DNA of 64,000 nucleotides from Lysobacter niastensis (GTDB taxonomy: Bacteria; Pseudomonadota; Gammaproteobacteria; Xanthomonadales; Xanthomonadaceae), in assembly GCF_015453285.1 (NCBI RefSeq), contig NZ_JADLZT010000004.1, forward strand, positions 310,001 to 374,000. Reading direction: 5' to 3'. A program made the translations under genes and the position numbers. Positions 19,988 through 30,171 of this stretch are shown here, one piece after another (position 1 is the stretch's first letter; each line of letters opens with the position of its first letter). A model generated the notes under the pieces. The model worked only from the letters and a program-made list of their open reading frames with translations, searched no databases and was not told the DNA's origin.

Positions 19988-21388
19988 ATGAGCAAGCTTG
20001 CACGGGCCATCACCGTGGCCTTGGGTACGGTCGTCTTTTCTGCTTCAGCACAGGCCGCGACGTTCGTCGTCACCGCCAACTCCAACGCCTTCGACGCGCA
20101 GCTTGCGCGCAAGGTCGAAGCCGCCGGTGGCACCATCACCGCACGGCTGCCGCAGATCGGCGTCGCCATCGTGAAATCGGACTACAGCGATTTCGGCGCA
20201 CGCGCGAGCAAGATCCCGGGTGTGCGTTCGGCCGTGCAGGACCTGACGGTGCAGTTCGACGTGCCCGAAAGCGAAGTCAACGTCGAAGCGGACTACGCCA
20301 ACCCGCCGAACTCCGGCGACAACGATCCCTTCTTCGACCTGCAGTGGGGCCATGCCGCGATCGATGCCGCAGGCGCCTGGAACCAGGGCTATCGCGGCGC
20401 GGGCGTGAAGGTGGCGGTACTGGATACCGGTGTGTTCTGCCAGCACGTCGATATCGCGCCGAACCTGCTCGCGGCCGACTCCACTTCGTTCGTGCCGGGC
20501 GAGAGCTACTGCAACACGGTGGCCTCGCAGAACTCGCATGGCACCCATACCTCGGGCACGATCCTCGCCGCCGACAACGGCATCGGCACGATCGGTGTTG
20601 CGCCGCAGGCGAAGCTGATCGCGGTGAAAGTGCTGAGCGCCGCGACCGGCGGCGGCAGCTTCGAAGGCATCATCCAGGGCATCGTGTACGCGGCCGACAA
20701 GGGTGCCGATGTCATCAACATGAGCCTCGGCGTGCGCGGCGGACTGCAGGTCAACGGCAAGGGCGCCAACCAGGTCAGCGAACTGGTCAATGCCACCAAG
20801 CGCGCCGTCCAGTACGCGCGTTCGCAGAATGCGCTGGTCGTGGTGTCGGCGGGCAACGATGGCCGCGACCTCGACCACGACAGCGGCACCAAGATCTGCG
20901 ACAGCGATGGCACCTGCTTCGTCGCCAACCTCAAGGCGTTCCCGGCTGAGCTGCCGGGCGTGCTGGCGGTGTCGGCGCTGGGCCCGATGGCGTGGGCGTA
21001 CGACCTCAACACCAACCTCGACCGGCTCGCCAGCTACAGCAACTACGGCCAGTCGGCGATCTCGTTCGGTGCACCGGGCGGCGACTTTGCCTATGAAGGC
21101 AACGAGAACTGCACGGTCAAGGGCGTCACGATCCCGTGCTGGGCGTTCGACATGGTGCTGAGCACCACGCGCTCGCCGGGCTCGTACAGCTGGAATGCCG
21201 GCACCAGCATGGCCGCGCCGCACGTCTCAGGCGTGGCCGCGCTGATCATCGGCAAGCATGGCGGCGAGATGGCACCGGCGGAAGTCGAACGCATCCTGCG
21301 TGCTTCGGCCGACGACCTCGGCAAGCCGGGCAACGACAGCACGTTCGGCAACGGCCGCGTCAATGCGGCGCGCGCCGTGCAGTACTGA
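19988..21388 (+). CDS. Secreted S8 subtilisin-like protease
   Basis: A 466-residue protease. Residues 1-23 are a signal peptide (LARAITVALGTVVFSASAQA) and AGAGG is the ribosome binding site. A short prodomain (about 24-92) reads TFVVTANSNAFDAQL, then IGVAIVKSD, then IPGVRSAVQD. The triad is Asp146 (VAVLDTGVF), His184 (SHGTHTSG) and Ser407 (AGTSMAAPHVSG), with oxyanion Asn290 (SAGNDG). Cysteines near residues 149, 172, 305 and 311 could form stabilising disulfides. No C-terminal accessory domain is present, unlike its upstream neighbour. Its own promoter region and a terminator on each side make it an independent unit. Confidence 0.95.
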   Translation: MSKLARAITVALGTVVFSASAQAATFVVTANSNAFDAQLARKVEAAGGTITARLPQIGVAIVKSDYSDFGARASKIPGVRSAVQDLTVQFDVPESEVNVEADYANPPNSGDNDPFFDLQWGHAAIDAAGAWNQGYRGAGVKVAVLDTGVFCQHVDIAPNLLAADSTSFVPGESYCNTVASQNSHGTHTSGTILAADNGIGTIGVAPQAKLIAVKVLSAATGGGSFEGIIQGIVYAADKGADVINMSLGVRGGLQVNGKGANQVSELVNATKRAVQYARSQNALVVVSAGNDGRDLDHDSGTKICDSDGTCFVANLKAFPAELPGVLAVSALGPMAWAYDLNTNLDRLASYSNYGQSAISFGAPGGDFAYEGNENCTVKGVTIPCWAFDMVLSTTRSPGSYSWNAGTSMAAPHVSGVAALIIGKHGGEMAPAEVERILRASADDLGKPGNDSTFGNGRVNAARAVQY

Positions 21389-21413
21389 TCGATTCGCGCT
21401 GTTCGACGTACGG

Positions 21414-21443
21414 ACGGCCGCCTTCGGGCGGCCGTTCTTTTTC
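21414..21443 (+). terminator. Terminator of the third subtilase gene
   Basis: ACGGCCGCC (21414-21422) and GGCGGCCGT (21427-21435) pair around a stable TTCG tetraloop, followed by TCTTTTTC. Confidence 0.92.
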
Positions 21444-21475
21444 GTCCGCGCGACGCACCATGCCAGAATCGCGCG

Positions 21476-24304
21476 ATGAATCATCCTGGCGAACCCGCTG
21501 TGCTCCCTCCGTCGCTTGAACCGCTGGTGCCGCGCGCGTTCTCGCGCCTGCGCGCGTCGCTCGGCGAGCAGGCAGGCCAGCTCGACGCGCCCTCGGTCGC
21601 GGAGCGCGTGTGGCAAGTGGCGATGGCCAGCGACCTGGCGATCGATACGCTGGTTCGCCAGCCGGCGCTGCTGCCGAAGCTGCTGGCCGACGATGGCGCG
21701 GCACCGTTCGACCTGCCCGCGCTGACGGCACTGAACCGGACCGACTGGCCGGCGTTGCTTCGCCGCTACCGTGCCGCGGAATCGACGCGGCTCATCTGGC
21801 GCGACGTGCTCGGCCTCGATGGCGTGGACGACACGCTCGCCGGCAGCACGCGCCTGGCCGAACGCTGCCTGCAGGCGGCACTGGCGGCACTGGAGGCGGA
21901 GTTCGTGCAGCGCCACGGCGTAGTGCGCGACCGTGAAGGCCGCGAGCAGCGCCTGGTCGTGTTCGGCCTGGGCAAGCTGGGCGGCGAAGAACTCAACTTC
22001 AGTTCCGACGTCGATCTCGTCTACACCTACGAGCACGACGGCGAATCCGACGGTGACCGCCCACTGGCCGCGGAGACGTATTTCGCGCGACTCGGCCAGC
22101 AACTGGCGAAGCTGCTCGACGAGATGACGGCCGATGGGTTCTGCCATCGCGTCGACCTGCGGCTGCGTCCCTACGGCAACGCGGGCCGCGTGGCCTGGTC
22201 GTTCGCGGCGATGGAGCAGTACTTCCAGCACGAAGGCCGCGACTGGGAGCGCTACGCCTGGCAGAAGGCGCGGCCGGTGGCCGGCGACGGCGAGGCCGGG
22301 GAGCGTTTCCTCGAACTGTTGCGGCCCTTCGTATACCGGCGCTATCTCGATTACGGCGCACTCGACGGGCTGCGGGCGATGAAGGCGGCCATCAGCGCCG
22401 AGGTTGCGCGCAAGGAACTGGCCGACGACATCAAGCGCGGACCGGGCGGGATCCGTGAGATCGAGTTCCTGGTGCAGGCGCTGCAGCTGATCCGCGGCGG
22501 ACGCGAGCCGGAACTTCGCGGCCGCCGCCTGTTGCCGGCGCTGCAGGCGCTGGTCGAGGCGCATCACGTCGGCGAGGAGGCCGGGTCGCAGCTGGCCGGG
22601 GCCTACCGCTTCCTGCGCGCTCTGGAGAATCGCCTGCAGATGCTGCGGGACGCGCAGACGCATGCGCTGCCGGAGAGCGTCGATGACCGCGCCCGCATCG
22701 CCATCGCACTCGGGTACGCCGGATGGGAGGCGCTGCGCGGCGCGCTCGACGTGCAGCGCGCCCTTGTGACCGCCGAGTTCGAAGCGCTGCTGGCGCCGCG
22801 TCGCCGTGCCACCGATGCAGACGAGCTCACCGTGTACTGGCGCGCCCTGCCCGAGAGCGGCGACAGCACGATGCTCGCCGCCGCAGGCTTCGAGGAAGCC
22901 ACCGCTGCCGATGGTCTGTTGCGCGATCTGGCGCGCAGCCCCGGCGTGCGCGGCCTGTCGGATGCGGCGCGCGCGCGCCTGGACCGCGTGTTGCCGGCGC
23001 TGCTGTACGGCGCGGCGCAATCCTCCGAGCCGATGCTCGCGCTGCGGCGTCTGCTGGCGCTGCTGCACAACGTGTTGCGCCGTAGCGCATATCTCGCATT
23101 GCTCGACGAGCAGCCCGCTGCCCTGGCTCGCCTCGTGGAGGTGGTGTCGCGCAGCGCACTGCTGGCCGAGCGGCTGGCGGCGTATCCGCTGCTGCTGGAC
23201 GAACTGCTCGACGTGCGCGTCGCCGGGCCATTGCCCGGGCGCGAGGCGCTGGTCGCGGCCTGTACTTCGGTGGCCGGCGAGGACGGTGATGCCGAAGCCA
23301 CGTTGCAGGCGCTCAACGAAGTGCGCCAGGCGCTGAGCTTCCGCATCGCCATGGCGGTGCGCGACGGCCGCCAGCCCGCGGGCGACAGCGCGCAGCAACT
23401 GGCGTGGCTGGCCGACGGCGTGGTCATGCGCGTGCTTGCGCTGGCCGAGGAAGAAGTCGCGGCGGCGCATGGCCGCGTGCCGGGGGCGCGTTTCGCCGTG
23501 CTCGGCTACGGCAGCCTGGGTGGCGAGGAGCTTGGATTCGGATCCGACCTCGACCTGGTTTTCCTGTACGACGCCCGCGACGGCGACAGCGCTCATTCCG
23601 ACGGTGCGCGGCCGCTGGAAGCCGCGCGATGGTTCGCACGGCTGGCGCAGAAGATCGTCGCCCTGCTCGGCGCCGTCACCGCGGCCGGCCGCCTGTTCGA
23701 CGTCGACGTGCGACTGCGGCCCGACGGCGCCAAGGGTCTGCTGGTATCGAACCTCGCCAGCTACACCGACTACCAGCGCAACCGCGCCTGGACCTGGGAA
23801 CACCAGGCGCTGGTGCGCGCACGCGGCGTCGCCGGCGATGCCTCGCTGTGTGCGGAGTTCGAGCGAGTGCGAGCGCAGACGCTGGGTGCCTCTCGCGATC
23901 CTGCCGCACTCAATGGCGACGTGGTGTCGATGCGACGGCGCATGCGCGCCGAACTCGACCGCAGCGATGCCGCGGCGTTCGACCTGAAGCAGGGCGACGG
24001 CGGCCTGGTCGACCTGGAGTTCCTGCTGCAGGCGACGGTGCTGCGCGCCGCCGCCGCGCATCCCGCATTGCTGGTGCCACGCAACACGCCGGGCTTGATC
24101 GAGGCCGCGCGCGAGGCCGGGCAGCTCGATGCCGCGACCGCGAAGTCGCTGCACGAAGCCCATGCGCTGCTGCTGGCGCGCGGACTCGACTGCACGCTCG
24201 ACCGCCGCCAGCGCCGTGTCGCCTGTGACGACGCTGTGGACGCCGCGCGGGCGGCGATCCGCAGTGCCACGCGTGCGCAGGGATTGGATTTCGGCGAGGG
24301 TTAG
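21476..24304 (+). CDS. glnE: Glutamine synthetase adenylyltransferase / adenylyl-removing enzyme
   Basis: A 942-residue bifunctional enzyme that adds AMP to, or removes it from, glutamine synthetase in response to PII, setting nitrogen assimilation. Two nucleotidyltransferase domains are visible: the deadenylylating one with [17 protein letters not shown] near residue 166 and the adenylylating one with [17 protein letters not shown] near 679. Both keep the SD-x-D metal ligands. GlnD-type helical domains separate them, and the length matches the family (about 940). The stop overlaps the convergent gene by 4 bases. Confidence 0.97.
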   Translation: MNHPGEPAVLPPSLEPLVPRAFSRLRASLGEQAGQLDAPSVAERVWQVAMASDLAIDTLVRQPALLPKLLADDGAAPFDLPALTALNRTDWPALLRRYRAAESTRLIWRDVLGLDGVDDTLAGSTRLAERCLQAALAALEAEFVQRHGVVRDREGREQRLVVFGLGKLGGEELNFSSDVDLVYTYEHDGESDGDRPLAAETYFARLGQQLAKLLDEMTADGFCHRVDLRLRPYGNAGRVAWSFAAMEQYFQHEGRDWERYAWQKARPVAGDGEAGERFLELLRPFVYRRYLDYGALDGLRAMKAAISAEVARKELADDIKRGPGGIREIEFLVQALQLIRGGREPELRGRRLLPALQALVEAHHVGEEAGSQLAGAYRFLRALENRLQMLRDAQTHALPESVDDRARIAIALGYAGWEALRGALDVQRALVTAEFEALLAPRRRATDADELTVYWRALPESGDSTMLAAAGFEEATAADGLLRDLARSPGVRGLSDAARARLDRVLPALLYGAAQSSEPMLALRRLLALLHNVLRRSAYLALLDEQPAALARLVEVVSRSALLAERLAAYPLLLDELLDVRVAGPLPGREALVAACTSVAGEDGDAEATLQALNEVRQALSFRIAMAVRDGRQPAGDSAQQLAWLADGVVMRVLALAEEEVAAAHGRVPGARFAVLGYGSLGGEELGFGSDLDLVFLYDARDGDSAHSDGARPLEAARWFARLAQKIVALLGAVTAAGRLFDVDVRLRPDGAKGLLVSNLASYTDYQRNRAWTWEHQALVRARGVAGDASLCAEFERVRAQTLGASRDPAALNGDVVSMRRRMRAELDRSDAAAFDLKQGDGGLVDLEFLLQATVLRAAAAHPALLVPRNTPGLIEAAREAGQLDAATAKSLHEAHALLLARGLDCTLDRRQRRVACDDAVDAARAAIRSATRAQGLDFGEG

Positions 24305-25293
24305 AGGCGGGCCTGCACCAGCGCGGCCACGCGCGCGGTTTCACGCAGCGGAGTCACGTCCATCGGCATTGGCGCGATGGATTCGAGCGTGCTTTTGCCC
24401 AGCGTGTTGTCGCCGCCTGCGTCGAAGAAGCGGATGCGGCCGAGCCCGAACAGGCTGTCGAGGAACTGGCGCGGGCGGCCGTCGATGCGTTCGACACCAC
24501 CGACGAATACCGGTGCCAGCGTCGCCGCCGCTTCCGACAGCATGTTGACCGAGTCGGCCGTGCAGACGATGCGGTCGGCCCACCCGAGCAGTCCCGCGTA
24601 CGGATTGGCGCCGTCCGCCTCGCCGCACCAGACCACGCCCGGCACGCGCGCGAAGCGATCGCGCAGCCGCACCTGCACGGTGGCGGGCGTGCGCCGCGAC
24701 GCGGTGGCGAGGATGCTTCCGCCTTCGTGGCGGACCAGCCGCTCCACCTGGCCCAGCAATGATTCGAACAGCGCGTCGTCGAAGCGCGCATGCGCGCTGC
24801 TGCCGCCGAGCAGCAGGGCCGTGCGCGGCGCGGGCAGCGCGGCGAACGTGGCGAACTCGCGCCGCGCCGCCGCCAGCCAGAGGTCGTCGACCGGATGCAG
24901 GCTGCCGTGCAGGGTGATGACGTTGTCGCCCTGCAGGCCGTCGTGCTGCGGGGCGACCACCACGTCCCAATGCCGGGGCGGCATCCGCGGATCGAGGATC
25001 TGCACCGCGCGTGCGCCGTTCTCCCGCGCCAGGCGCGTCGCAAGCGCGCCTTGGCGCCCACAGCCGATGGCGATCGCGGGCGGCTGCGACAAGGCGGCTG
25101 CGAACGACGCTCCGAAGGCGCGATGGGCGCCCGGGAGGCGGCGCGGAGCCAGCCACCGCCATGGTTTCTGCGATTGCAGGGTCCACTCGCGTGCCTCCAG
25201 CCCGAGCGCGCGTGCCAGCGCGTCCGCCTGGCGCCGGTTGCCGGCATGGCCATCGGTCAGCGTCCAGGCGCTCGTCAGTGGCGCGTGCGGCAT
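24301..25293 (-). CDS. ELM1/DUF1022-family protein
   Basis: A 330-residue protein resembling the family named after plant mitochondrial fission protein ELM1 (PF06258), common in proteobacteria and of unknown bacterial role. Family-like segments are [20 protein letters not shown] near the N-terminus, [10 protein letters not shown] in the middle, and [17 protein letters not shown] near residue 235, which recalls a nucleotide-sugar glycosyltransferase fold. The frame is open upstream, but [12 protein letters not shown] gives the family start. It converges with glnE (4-base overlap). Confidence 0.75.
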   Translation of the reverse strand: MPHAPLTSAWTLTDGHAGNRRQADALARALGLEAREWTLQSQKPWRWLAPRRLPGAHRAFGASFAAALSQPPAIAIGCGRQGALATRLARENGARAVQILDPRMPPRHWDVVVAPQHDGLQGDNVITLHGSLHPVDDLWLAAARREFATFAALPAPRTALLLGGSSAHARFDDALFESLLGQVERLVRHEGGSILATASRRTPATVQVRLRDRFARVPGVVWCGEADGANPYAGLLGWADRIVCTADSVNMLSEAAATLAPVFVGGVERIDGRPRQFLDSLFGLGRIRFFDAGGDNTLGKSTLESIAPMPMDVTPLRETARVAALVQARL

Positions 25294-25468
25294 GGCCGGA
25301 CCGTGCCCAGTCCTGGCGGCAATGGCGGCGTCGGCGCTGCTTTGTTGCACGAAAGTGATCGATCCGTTCCGAACCCGTCGGCGGTTCCGTTCCCGCCAGA
25401 CTCTACACTTCCCTCCTTCGTTTTCCGCAACCGGACCGCATTGCCTGCGGTGCCTCATGGAGCTCCCG

Positions 25469-26059
25469 ATGTCCCAAGTCCTGTCCGACGCCGCCCTCGA
25501 CCAGTTGTTCCGTACCGCCCGCACCCACAACGAGCTGGGCGGTGAGGTCAGCGACGAGACCCTGCATCGCCTCTACGAGCTCGCCAAGTGGGGCCCGACC
25601 AGCGCCAACATGTCGCCGCTGCGCCTGGTGTTCCTTCGCTCGGCCGACGCCAAGGCCAAGCTCGGGCCGGCGCTGGACGAGGGCAATTACGCCAAGACGA
25701 TGGCCGCGCCGGTGACGGCCATCGTCGGCTACGACATGGCCTTCTACGACAAGCTGCCGTACCTGTTCCCGCACACCGACGCCAAGTCCTGGTTCGACAC
25801 CAAGCCTGAGCCGGCGCTGGAAGTCGCCGCGCTGCGCAACGGCAGCCTGCAGGGCGCGTACGTGCTGATGGCCGCGCGCGCGGTGGGACTGGATTGCGGC
25901 CCGATGTCGGGCTTCAACAACGCGAAGGTCGATGAGGCCTTCTTTGCCGGTACCCGCATCAAGTCCAACTTCCTGATCAACCTCGGCCACGGCGACCCGG
26001 CGAAGCTGTTCCCGCGTTCGCCACGCCTGTCCTTCGACGAAGCCGCACAGATCCTGTAA
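25469..26059 (+). CDS. RutE/HadB-type nitroreductase family protein
   Basis: A 196-residue FMN-dependent nitroreductase fold, the same length as RutE (malonic semialdehyde reductase of pyrimidine catabolism). The motif [21 protein letters not shown] near residue 34 has the family's TSAN flavin-contact motif, and [16 protein letters not shown] near 135 is typical of the RutE branch. I chose the ATG at 25469, with GGAG six bases upstream; an in-frame ATG lies 12 bases earlier. No other rut genes are near, so the physiological substrate is uncertain. Confidence 0.88.
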   Translation: MSQVLSDAALDQLFRTARTHNELGGEVSDETLHRLYELAKWGPTSANMSPLRLVFLRSADAKAKLGPALDEGNYAKTMAAPVTAIVGYDMAFYDKLPYLFPHTDAKSWFDTKPEPALEVAALRNGSLQGAYVLMAARAVGLDCGPMSGFNNAKVDEAFFAGTRIKSNFLINLGHGDPAKLFPRSPRLSFDEAAQIL

Positions 26060-26088
26060 CGCCCCCACCACCACGGAGATTTGCCCTG

Positions 26089-26682
26089 ATGTTCAAGCGC
26101 CTTGCCCTTGCCGCGGTCCTGGCTTCCGCCAGCGCCGCCGCCTTCGCCGCTCCGCTCACCTACAAGATCGACGCGAACCACACCTCGGTCGTCGCCAGCT
26201 GGAGCCACTTCGGCTTCGCCAACCCGATCGCCAACTTCGGCCAGGTCGATGGCTTCATCACGTACGACCCGGCCAATGTCGGCACCTCGAAGGTCGAAGT
26301 GACCCTCCCGCTGGCCGGCCTGGACTCGCACGTCGCCGACTTCGACGCGCACCTGCGTAGCGCCGACTTCTTCGACGCCGAGAAGTACCCGACCATCACC
26401 TTCAAGAGCACGAAGGTCGAGGCCGCCGGCGACAACAAGCTGCGCGTGTTCGGCGACCTGACCATCAAGGGCGTGACCAAGCCGGTCGTGCTCGACACCA
26501 CGATCAACAAGGTCGGCGACCACCCGATGTCCAAGCGCGCCGCCGCCGGCTTCGATGCCACCACCACGGTCAAGCGCAGTGATTTCGGCGTCGACAAGTA
26601 CGCGCCGAACGTCAGCGACAACGTCACCATCCGCATCACCACCGAGGCGATGGTGCCGAAGGCCGGTGCCGACAAGAAGTAA
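26089..26682 (+). CDS. YceI-family periplasmic protein
   Basis: A 197-residue exported protein with a cleavable signal peptide (residues 1-21, ending AFAA) and a lipocalin-like YceI barrel. Diagnostic segments are YKIDANHTSVVASWSHFGF, FDAHLRSADFFDAEKYPTIT and LTIKGVTKPVVLDT. YceI proteins bind isoprenoid or other lipophilic ligands in the periplasm; no enzymatic role is established. It lies 29 bases after the nitroreductase gene and 9 bases before the pirin gene, probably in one operon. Confidence 0.94.
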   Translation: MFKRLALAAVLASASAAAFAAPLTYKIDANHTSVVASWSHFGFANPIANFGQVDGFITYDPANVGTSKVEVTLPLAGLDSHVADFDAHLRSADFFDAEKYPTITFKSTKVEAAGDNKLRVFGDLTIKGVTKPVVLDTTINKVGDHPMSKRAAAGFDATTTVKRSDFGVDKYAPNVSDNVTIRITTEAMVPKAGADKK

Positions 26683-26691
26683 ACTTCGGCG

Positions 26692-27399
26692 ATGATCATC
26701 GAACGCCCATCCCACGCCCGCGGCCGCGTACAGGCCGGTTGGCTCGACAGCCGCCATACGTTCTCGTTCGGCAGCTACTACGACCCGGCGTGGATGGGCT
26801 TCGGTCCGTTGCGCGTGATCAACGAGGATCGCGTCGACGCCGGCGCGGGTTTCCCGCCGCACCGTCACGCCAACATGGAAATCCTCAGCTACGTGCTGTC
26901 CGGCGGGCTCGCCCATAAGGACAGCGCCGGCGGTGGCGGGGTCATCCGCCCCGGCGAGCTGCAATGGATGAGCGCCGGGCACGGCGTCGAGCACAGCGAA
27001 TACAACGCCTCCGACGCCGAGCCCGTGCACTTCGTCCAGATCTGGATCCAGCCGTCGCGGCTGAATCACCAGCCGGCCTATGCCCAGCGCGAGGCCGTGC
27101 CGGCCGATGCGCGCGGCTGGACGCTGCTGGCCTCGCCGGATGGGCGCGACGGCAGCCTGCCGGTCCGCCAGGACGCCTGGCTGCGCAACGTCCGGCTGGA
27201 TTCCGCCGAAACCGCCGCCCAGGACCTCGACCCGGCCCGTCTGTACTGGCTGCACGTGGCCCAGGGCAGCGTCAGCGTGAACGGCCGCGACCTGCAGGCC
27301 GGCGATGCGCTCGGCTTCCAGGCCGAGTCGGGGACGCTGCAACTGAAGGGCACGGGCGAAGGCCGCGCCGACGTGCTGCTGTTCGACCTGCCGGAATAG
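26692..27399 (+). CDS. Pirin-family bicupin protein
   Basis: A 235-residue bicupin of the YhhW/pirin family. The N-terminal cupin carries the metal ligands in PPHRHANMEILSYV (His near 57 and 59) and GHGVEHSEYN (His near 101, Glu 103). The opening RVQAGWLDSRHTFSFGSYYD is very conserved in the family. Some members are quercetin 2,3-dioxygenases; others act as redox-sensitive regulators. The actual role here is not determined. It follows yceI by 9 bases. Confidence 0.93.
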   Translation: MIIERPSHARGRVQAGWLDSRHTFSFGSYYDPAWMGFGPLRVINEDRVDAGAGFPPHRHANMEILSYVLSGGLAHKDSAGGGGVIRPGELQWMSAGHGVEHSEYNASDAEPVHFVQIWIQPSRLNHQPAYAQREAVPADARGWTLLASPDGRDGSLPVRQDAWLRNVRLDSAETAAQDLDPARLYWLHVAQGSVSVNGRDLQAGDALGFQAESGTLQLKGTGEGRADVLLFDLPE

Positions 27400-27491
27400 G
27401 TCCGCGCTTCGGGCGGCCCGCACGAAGCGGGCGGGCAGGGGCGGGTGGCTGGTAAACTTCGAGCCCCGCGTCGCCCTATCCGTCCCGCATC

Positions 27492-27689
27492 ATGACCGCA
27501 GCCAACGCCCATCCCACCCAGGCCAACGCCGAGCAGCGCTACGTCGTGCACCGCAGCGACCTGCCGCTGAGCTGCCCGCTGCCTTCGATGGCGCTGTGGA
27601 ACTCGCATCCGCGCGTGTACCTGCCGATCGAAGCCGAACGCGAGTGCCAGTGCCCGTACTGCGGCTCGCACTTCGTCCTCGAAGACTGA
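27492..27689 (+). CDS. Small zf-CHCC zinc-finger protein
   Basis: A 65-residue protein with the zf-CHCC pattern: Cys28, His39, Cys54 and Cys57 (CPYCGSHFVL). This is the zinc domain also found in the NDUFS6 subunit of complex I. Bacterial stand-alone versions are widespread and uncharacterised. It stands just before the envelope-glycan genes, but nothing links it to them except the 39-base spacing. Confidence 0.88.
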   Translation: MTAANAHPTQANAEQRYVVHRSDLPLSCPLPSMALWNSHPRVYLPIEAERECQCPYCGSHFVLED

Positions 27690-27728
27690 CCGCTGCCGCC
27701 CGACCGTGACCGGCGTGGCGAGCATCGG

Positions 27729-28856
27729 ATGACCGCAGCGCCCCTGACCGTGGTGCAACTGCTGCCGGCGCTGGAGTCCGGCGGCGTCGAGCGTTCCACC
27801 CTGGAGATCGCCCAGGCACTGGTCGAAGCGGGGCATCGCGCCATCGTCGTCTCCGCCGGCGGACGCCTGGTGCCGCGCCTGCAGGCGCTCGGCGCAGAAC
27901 ACGTCACCCTCGACATCGGCCGCAAGTCGCTGCTGACGCTGCGCCACGTGCGCGCGCTGCGCGCGCTGTTCGAGCGCGAGCGCGCCGGCATCGTGCATGC
28001 GCGCTCGCGGCTGCCGGCCTGGATCGGCCTGCTGGCGCTGCGCGGCATGCCAGCCGCGCGGCGGCCGCGCTACGTCACCACCGTGCACGGGCTCAACTCG
28101 CCTTCGCGCTACAGCGCGGTGATGACGCGTGGCGAGCGCGTCGTCTGCGTGTCGCAGGCCGTGCGCGAATACGTGCTCCGACACTACCCCGACACCGATC
28201 CCGGCAAGCTGCGCGTGATTCCGCGTGGCATCGACATCGCGTCGTTTCCGCGCGTGCCGCATCCCGATGCCCAGGCACGTGCCTGGGCTGTCGCGCAGCA
28301 TCCGGCGCTCGCGGGCGACGGTCCGCTGCTGCTGCTGCCCGGACGTGGTACGCGCCTGAAGGGCCATGCCGATGCGCTGGCGCTGCTCGGCCGCCTGCGT
28401 GCCGATGGCCTGGACGCGCGACTCTGGCTGCCGGGCGCGCGCGAAAGCGGGCGCGAGGCGTACATCGCCGAACTGGAACAGGAAGCCGAGGAGGGAGGTT
28501 TCGCCGATGCGGTCGCGTTCACCGCGCCCACCGACGCGATCGCCCGCGCCTACGCGGCCAGCGACCTGGTGCTGCAGCTCTCGCGCAAGCCCGAGTCATT
28601 CGGGCGCACGGTGGTGGAGGCGCTGTCGGTGGGACGCCCGGTGCTGGGCTGGGACCACGGCGGTGCCGGCGAACTGCTGCGCGAATTGCAGCCTGCGGGC
28701 GCGGTCGCGCCGTTCGACGGCGAGCGCCTGCATGCCGTGGCGAGAACGCTGTTGCAGCATCCCCCCGTGCCACCGGCTACGATTCCATATTCCTTGCGAG
28801 CCATGCAGGACGCCACGCTTGCCGTCTATGACGAACTCACCGATGAGCGCCACTGA
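27729..28856 (+). CDS. GT4-type glycosyltransferase, probably LPS-related
   Basis: A 375-residue GT-B glycosyltransferase of family GT4. The N-terminal acceptor domain starts with LLPALESGGVERSTLE, and the C-terminal donor domain has the E-x7-E type motif in ESFGRTVVEALSVGRPVLG near residue 290. It transfers a sugar from a nucleotide-sugar; donor and acceptor cannot be read. Its end overlaps the O-antigen-ligase-like gene, and lpxL- and waaA-type genes lie next to it, so a role in lipopolysaccharide core assembly is likely. No transmembrane segment, so cytoplasmic or membrane-peripheral. Confidence 0.9.
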   Translation: MTAAPLTVVQLLPALESGGVERSTLEIAQALVEAGHRAIVVSAGGRLVPRLQALGAEHVTLDIGRKSLLTLRHVRALRALFERERAGIVHARSRLPAWIGLLALRGMPAARRPRYVTTVHGLNSPSRYSAVMTRGERVVCVSQAVREYVLRHYPDTDPGKLRVIPRGIDIASFPRVPHPDAQARAWAVAQHPALAGDGPLLLLPGRGTRLKGHADALALLGRLRADGLDARLWLPGARESGREAYIAELEQEAEEGGFADAVAFTAPTDAIARAYAASDLVLQLSRKPESFGRTVVEALSVGRPVLGWDHGGAGELLRELQPAGAVAPFDGERLHAVARTLLQHPPVPPATIPYSLRAMQDATLAVYDELTDERH

Positions 28857-30165
28857 TTCCAACGCCGCGCTGCCGGCCACGCCCGCGGGCTGGCGCTGGG
28901 CACCGGTGTGGATCCTCGCCTATGTCGCGCTGTGGCCGGCGCCGGGATACGCCGAAGGCGTGCTCGTGCTCGGCGCGCTGGCGGCGATCATCAAGCTGGT
29001 GGCGTCGCGCTTCCGCGGCGGCACCGCGCTGCTGGGCAGTTCGGCGTGGGCGCTGACCAGCGTGCTGTTCTGTGCGTACTGGCTGCCCGAACTGGTGTCG
29101 GCGCTGGATGCCGTCGATCCGGCGCGCGCGCTGCGCGAGGCCGTGGTCGACCTGCGCTATCTGCCGTTCCTGTGGCTGGTGGCGCTGGCGGTGGCCGATC
29201 CACACGGGCGCCGCCTCACCTTCGGCGGGCTCGCGGTGATCGTCGCAATCTGGACCGCCGATGCGCTCATCCAGGCACTCAGCGGCAACAGCCCGCTGTT
29301 CTCCGCACTCGATGGGCTCAAGCATTCGATCAGCGGCCATGGCATGTGCAGCCCGGAGGAGATCGCCGGCGTCGATCGCCTCAGCGGCGTACTCGGTCCG
29401 TGCAACCTCAAGCTGGGCCAGGTGATCGCCAGCCTGTCGCCGTTCGCGCTGTATGCGGCCGGACGGCGCTTCGGCACGGCCGGCTGGCTGGGCGCGGCCG
29501 CGGCGGTAGGCGTGGTGGTGCTGCTCGCCGGCTCGCGCGCGTCATGGCTGACCTATTCGCTGGTGCTGCTGCTGTCGGGCTGGCGCCTGCTCGGATGGAA
29601 GAAGCTGGGCGTGGTGTTCGCCTTCGGCGCCGCCGCCGCCGTGGCGCTGTACTTCGTCTCCCCGCAGGTGCACGAACGCGTGACGCGTACCGCGCATGCG
29701 CTTTCCGCCAGCCAGGAAGGTTTCGACAGCGCGCTGTCCGGACGTGCGCGGATCTGGAGCGCGGCGTTGTGCATGGCGAAGACGCATCCGTTCAACGGCG
29801 TCGGCGCGCGCGGATTCCGCGAGGCATTCCCTGCCTGCGATCCGGGTCACGGCGAGATCGCCGCATGGGGCGAGGGCCCGGCGCTGCATGCGCACCAGAT
29901 GGTGCTGGAAGTGCTCAGCGAGACCGGCCTGTTCGGCGTGCTGATGTGGCTGGCCGGCATCGCCCTGGCCTGGCGCGCATGGCGGTTTGCCGACGAGCAG
30001 GCGCGCGAACGCGCGCGGCCGGCGATGCTGGCGCTGGCGGTGACGGTGTTCCCGTTCAACACGCACCTGGCCTTCTACTCGACGTTCTGGGGCGGCCTGA
30101 CCCTGCTGTTGGCGGCACTGTACGCGGGCAGCCTGCTGGCGCGTGGTCCGCAGACCGACCACTGA
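28843..30165 (+). CDS. O-antigen ligase / Wzy_C-type membrane protein
   Basis: A 440-residue protein with about ten to twelve transmembrane segments. A large loop late in the protein contains HAHQMVLEVLSETGLFG, the conserved motif with the essential histidine of O-antigen ligases, and LLAGSRASWLTY matches the Wzy_C arginine motif. WaaL enzymes transfer O-antigen to lipid A-core on the periplasmic side. A polymerase of the same superfamily cannot be excluded. I chose the ATG at 28843; another in-frame ATG is at 28828. It overlaps the glycosyltransferase gene by 14 bases. Confidence 0.85.
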   Translation: MSATDSNAALPATPAGWRWAPVWILAYVALWPAPGYAEGVLVLGALAAIIKLVASRFRGGTALLGSSAWALTSVLFCAYWLPELVSALDAVDPARALREAVVDLRYLPFLWLVALAVADPHGRRLTFGGLAVIVAIWTADALIQALSGNSPLFSALDGLKHSISGHGMCSPEEIAGVDRLSGVLGPCNLKLGQVIASLSPFALYAAGRRFGTAGWLGAAAAVGVVVLLAGSRASWLTYSLVLLLSGWRLLGWKKLGVVFAFGAAAAVALYFVSPQVHERVTRTAHALSASQEGFDSALSGRARIWSAALCMAKTHPFNGVGARGFREAFPACDPGHGEIAAWGEGPALHAHQMVLEVLSETGLFGVLMWLAGIALAWRAWRFADEQARERARPAMLALAVTVFPFNTHLAFYSTFWGGLTLLLAALYAGSLLARGPQTDH

Positions 30166-30171
30166 CGCGCG

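Noticed and set aside
21227..24163. 978-codon minus-strand open frame opposite glnE
   Set aside because: glnE is unambiguous on the plus strand, with both nucleotidyltransferase motifs. The antisense product is Arg/Gln/His-rich noise.
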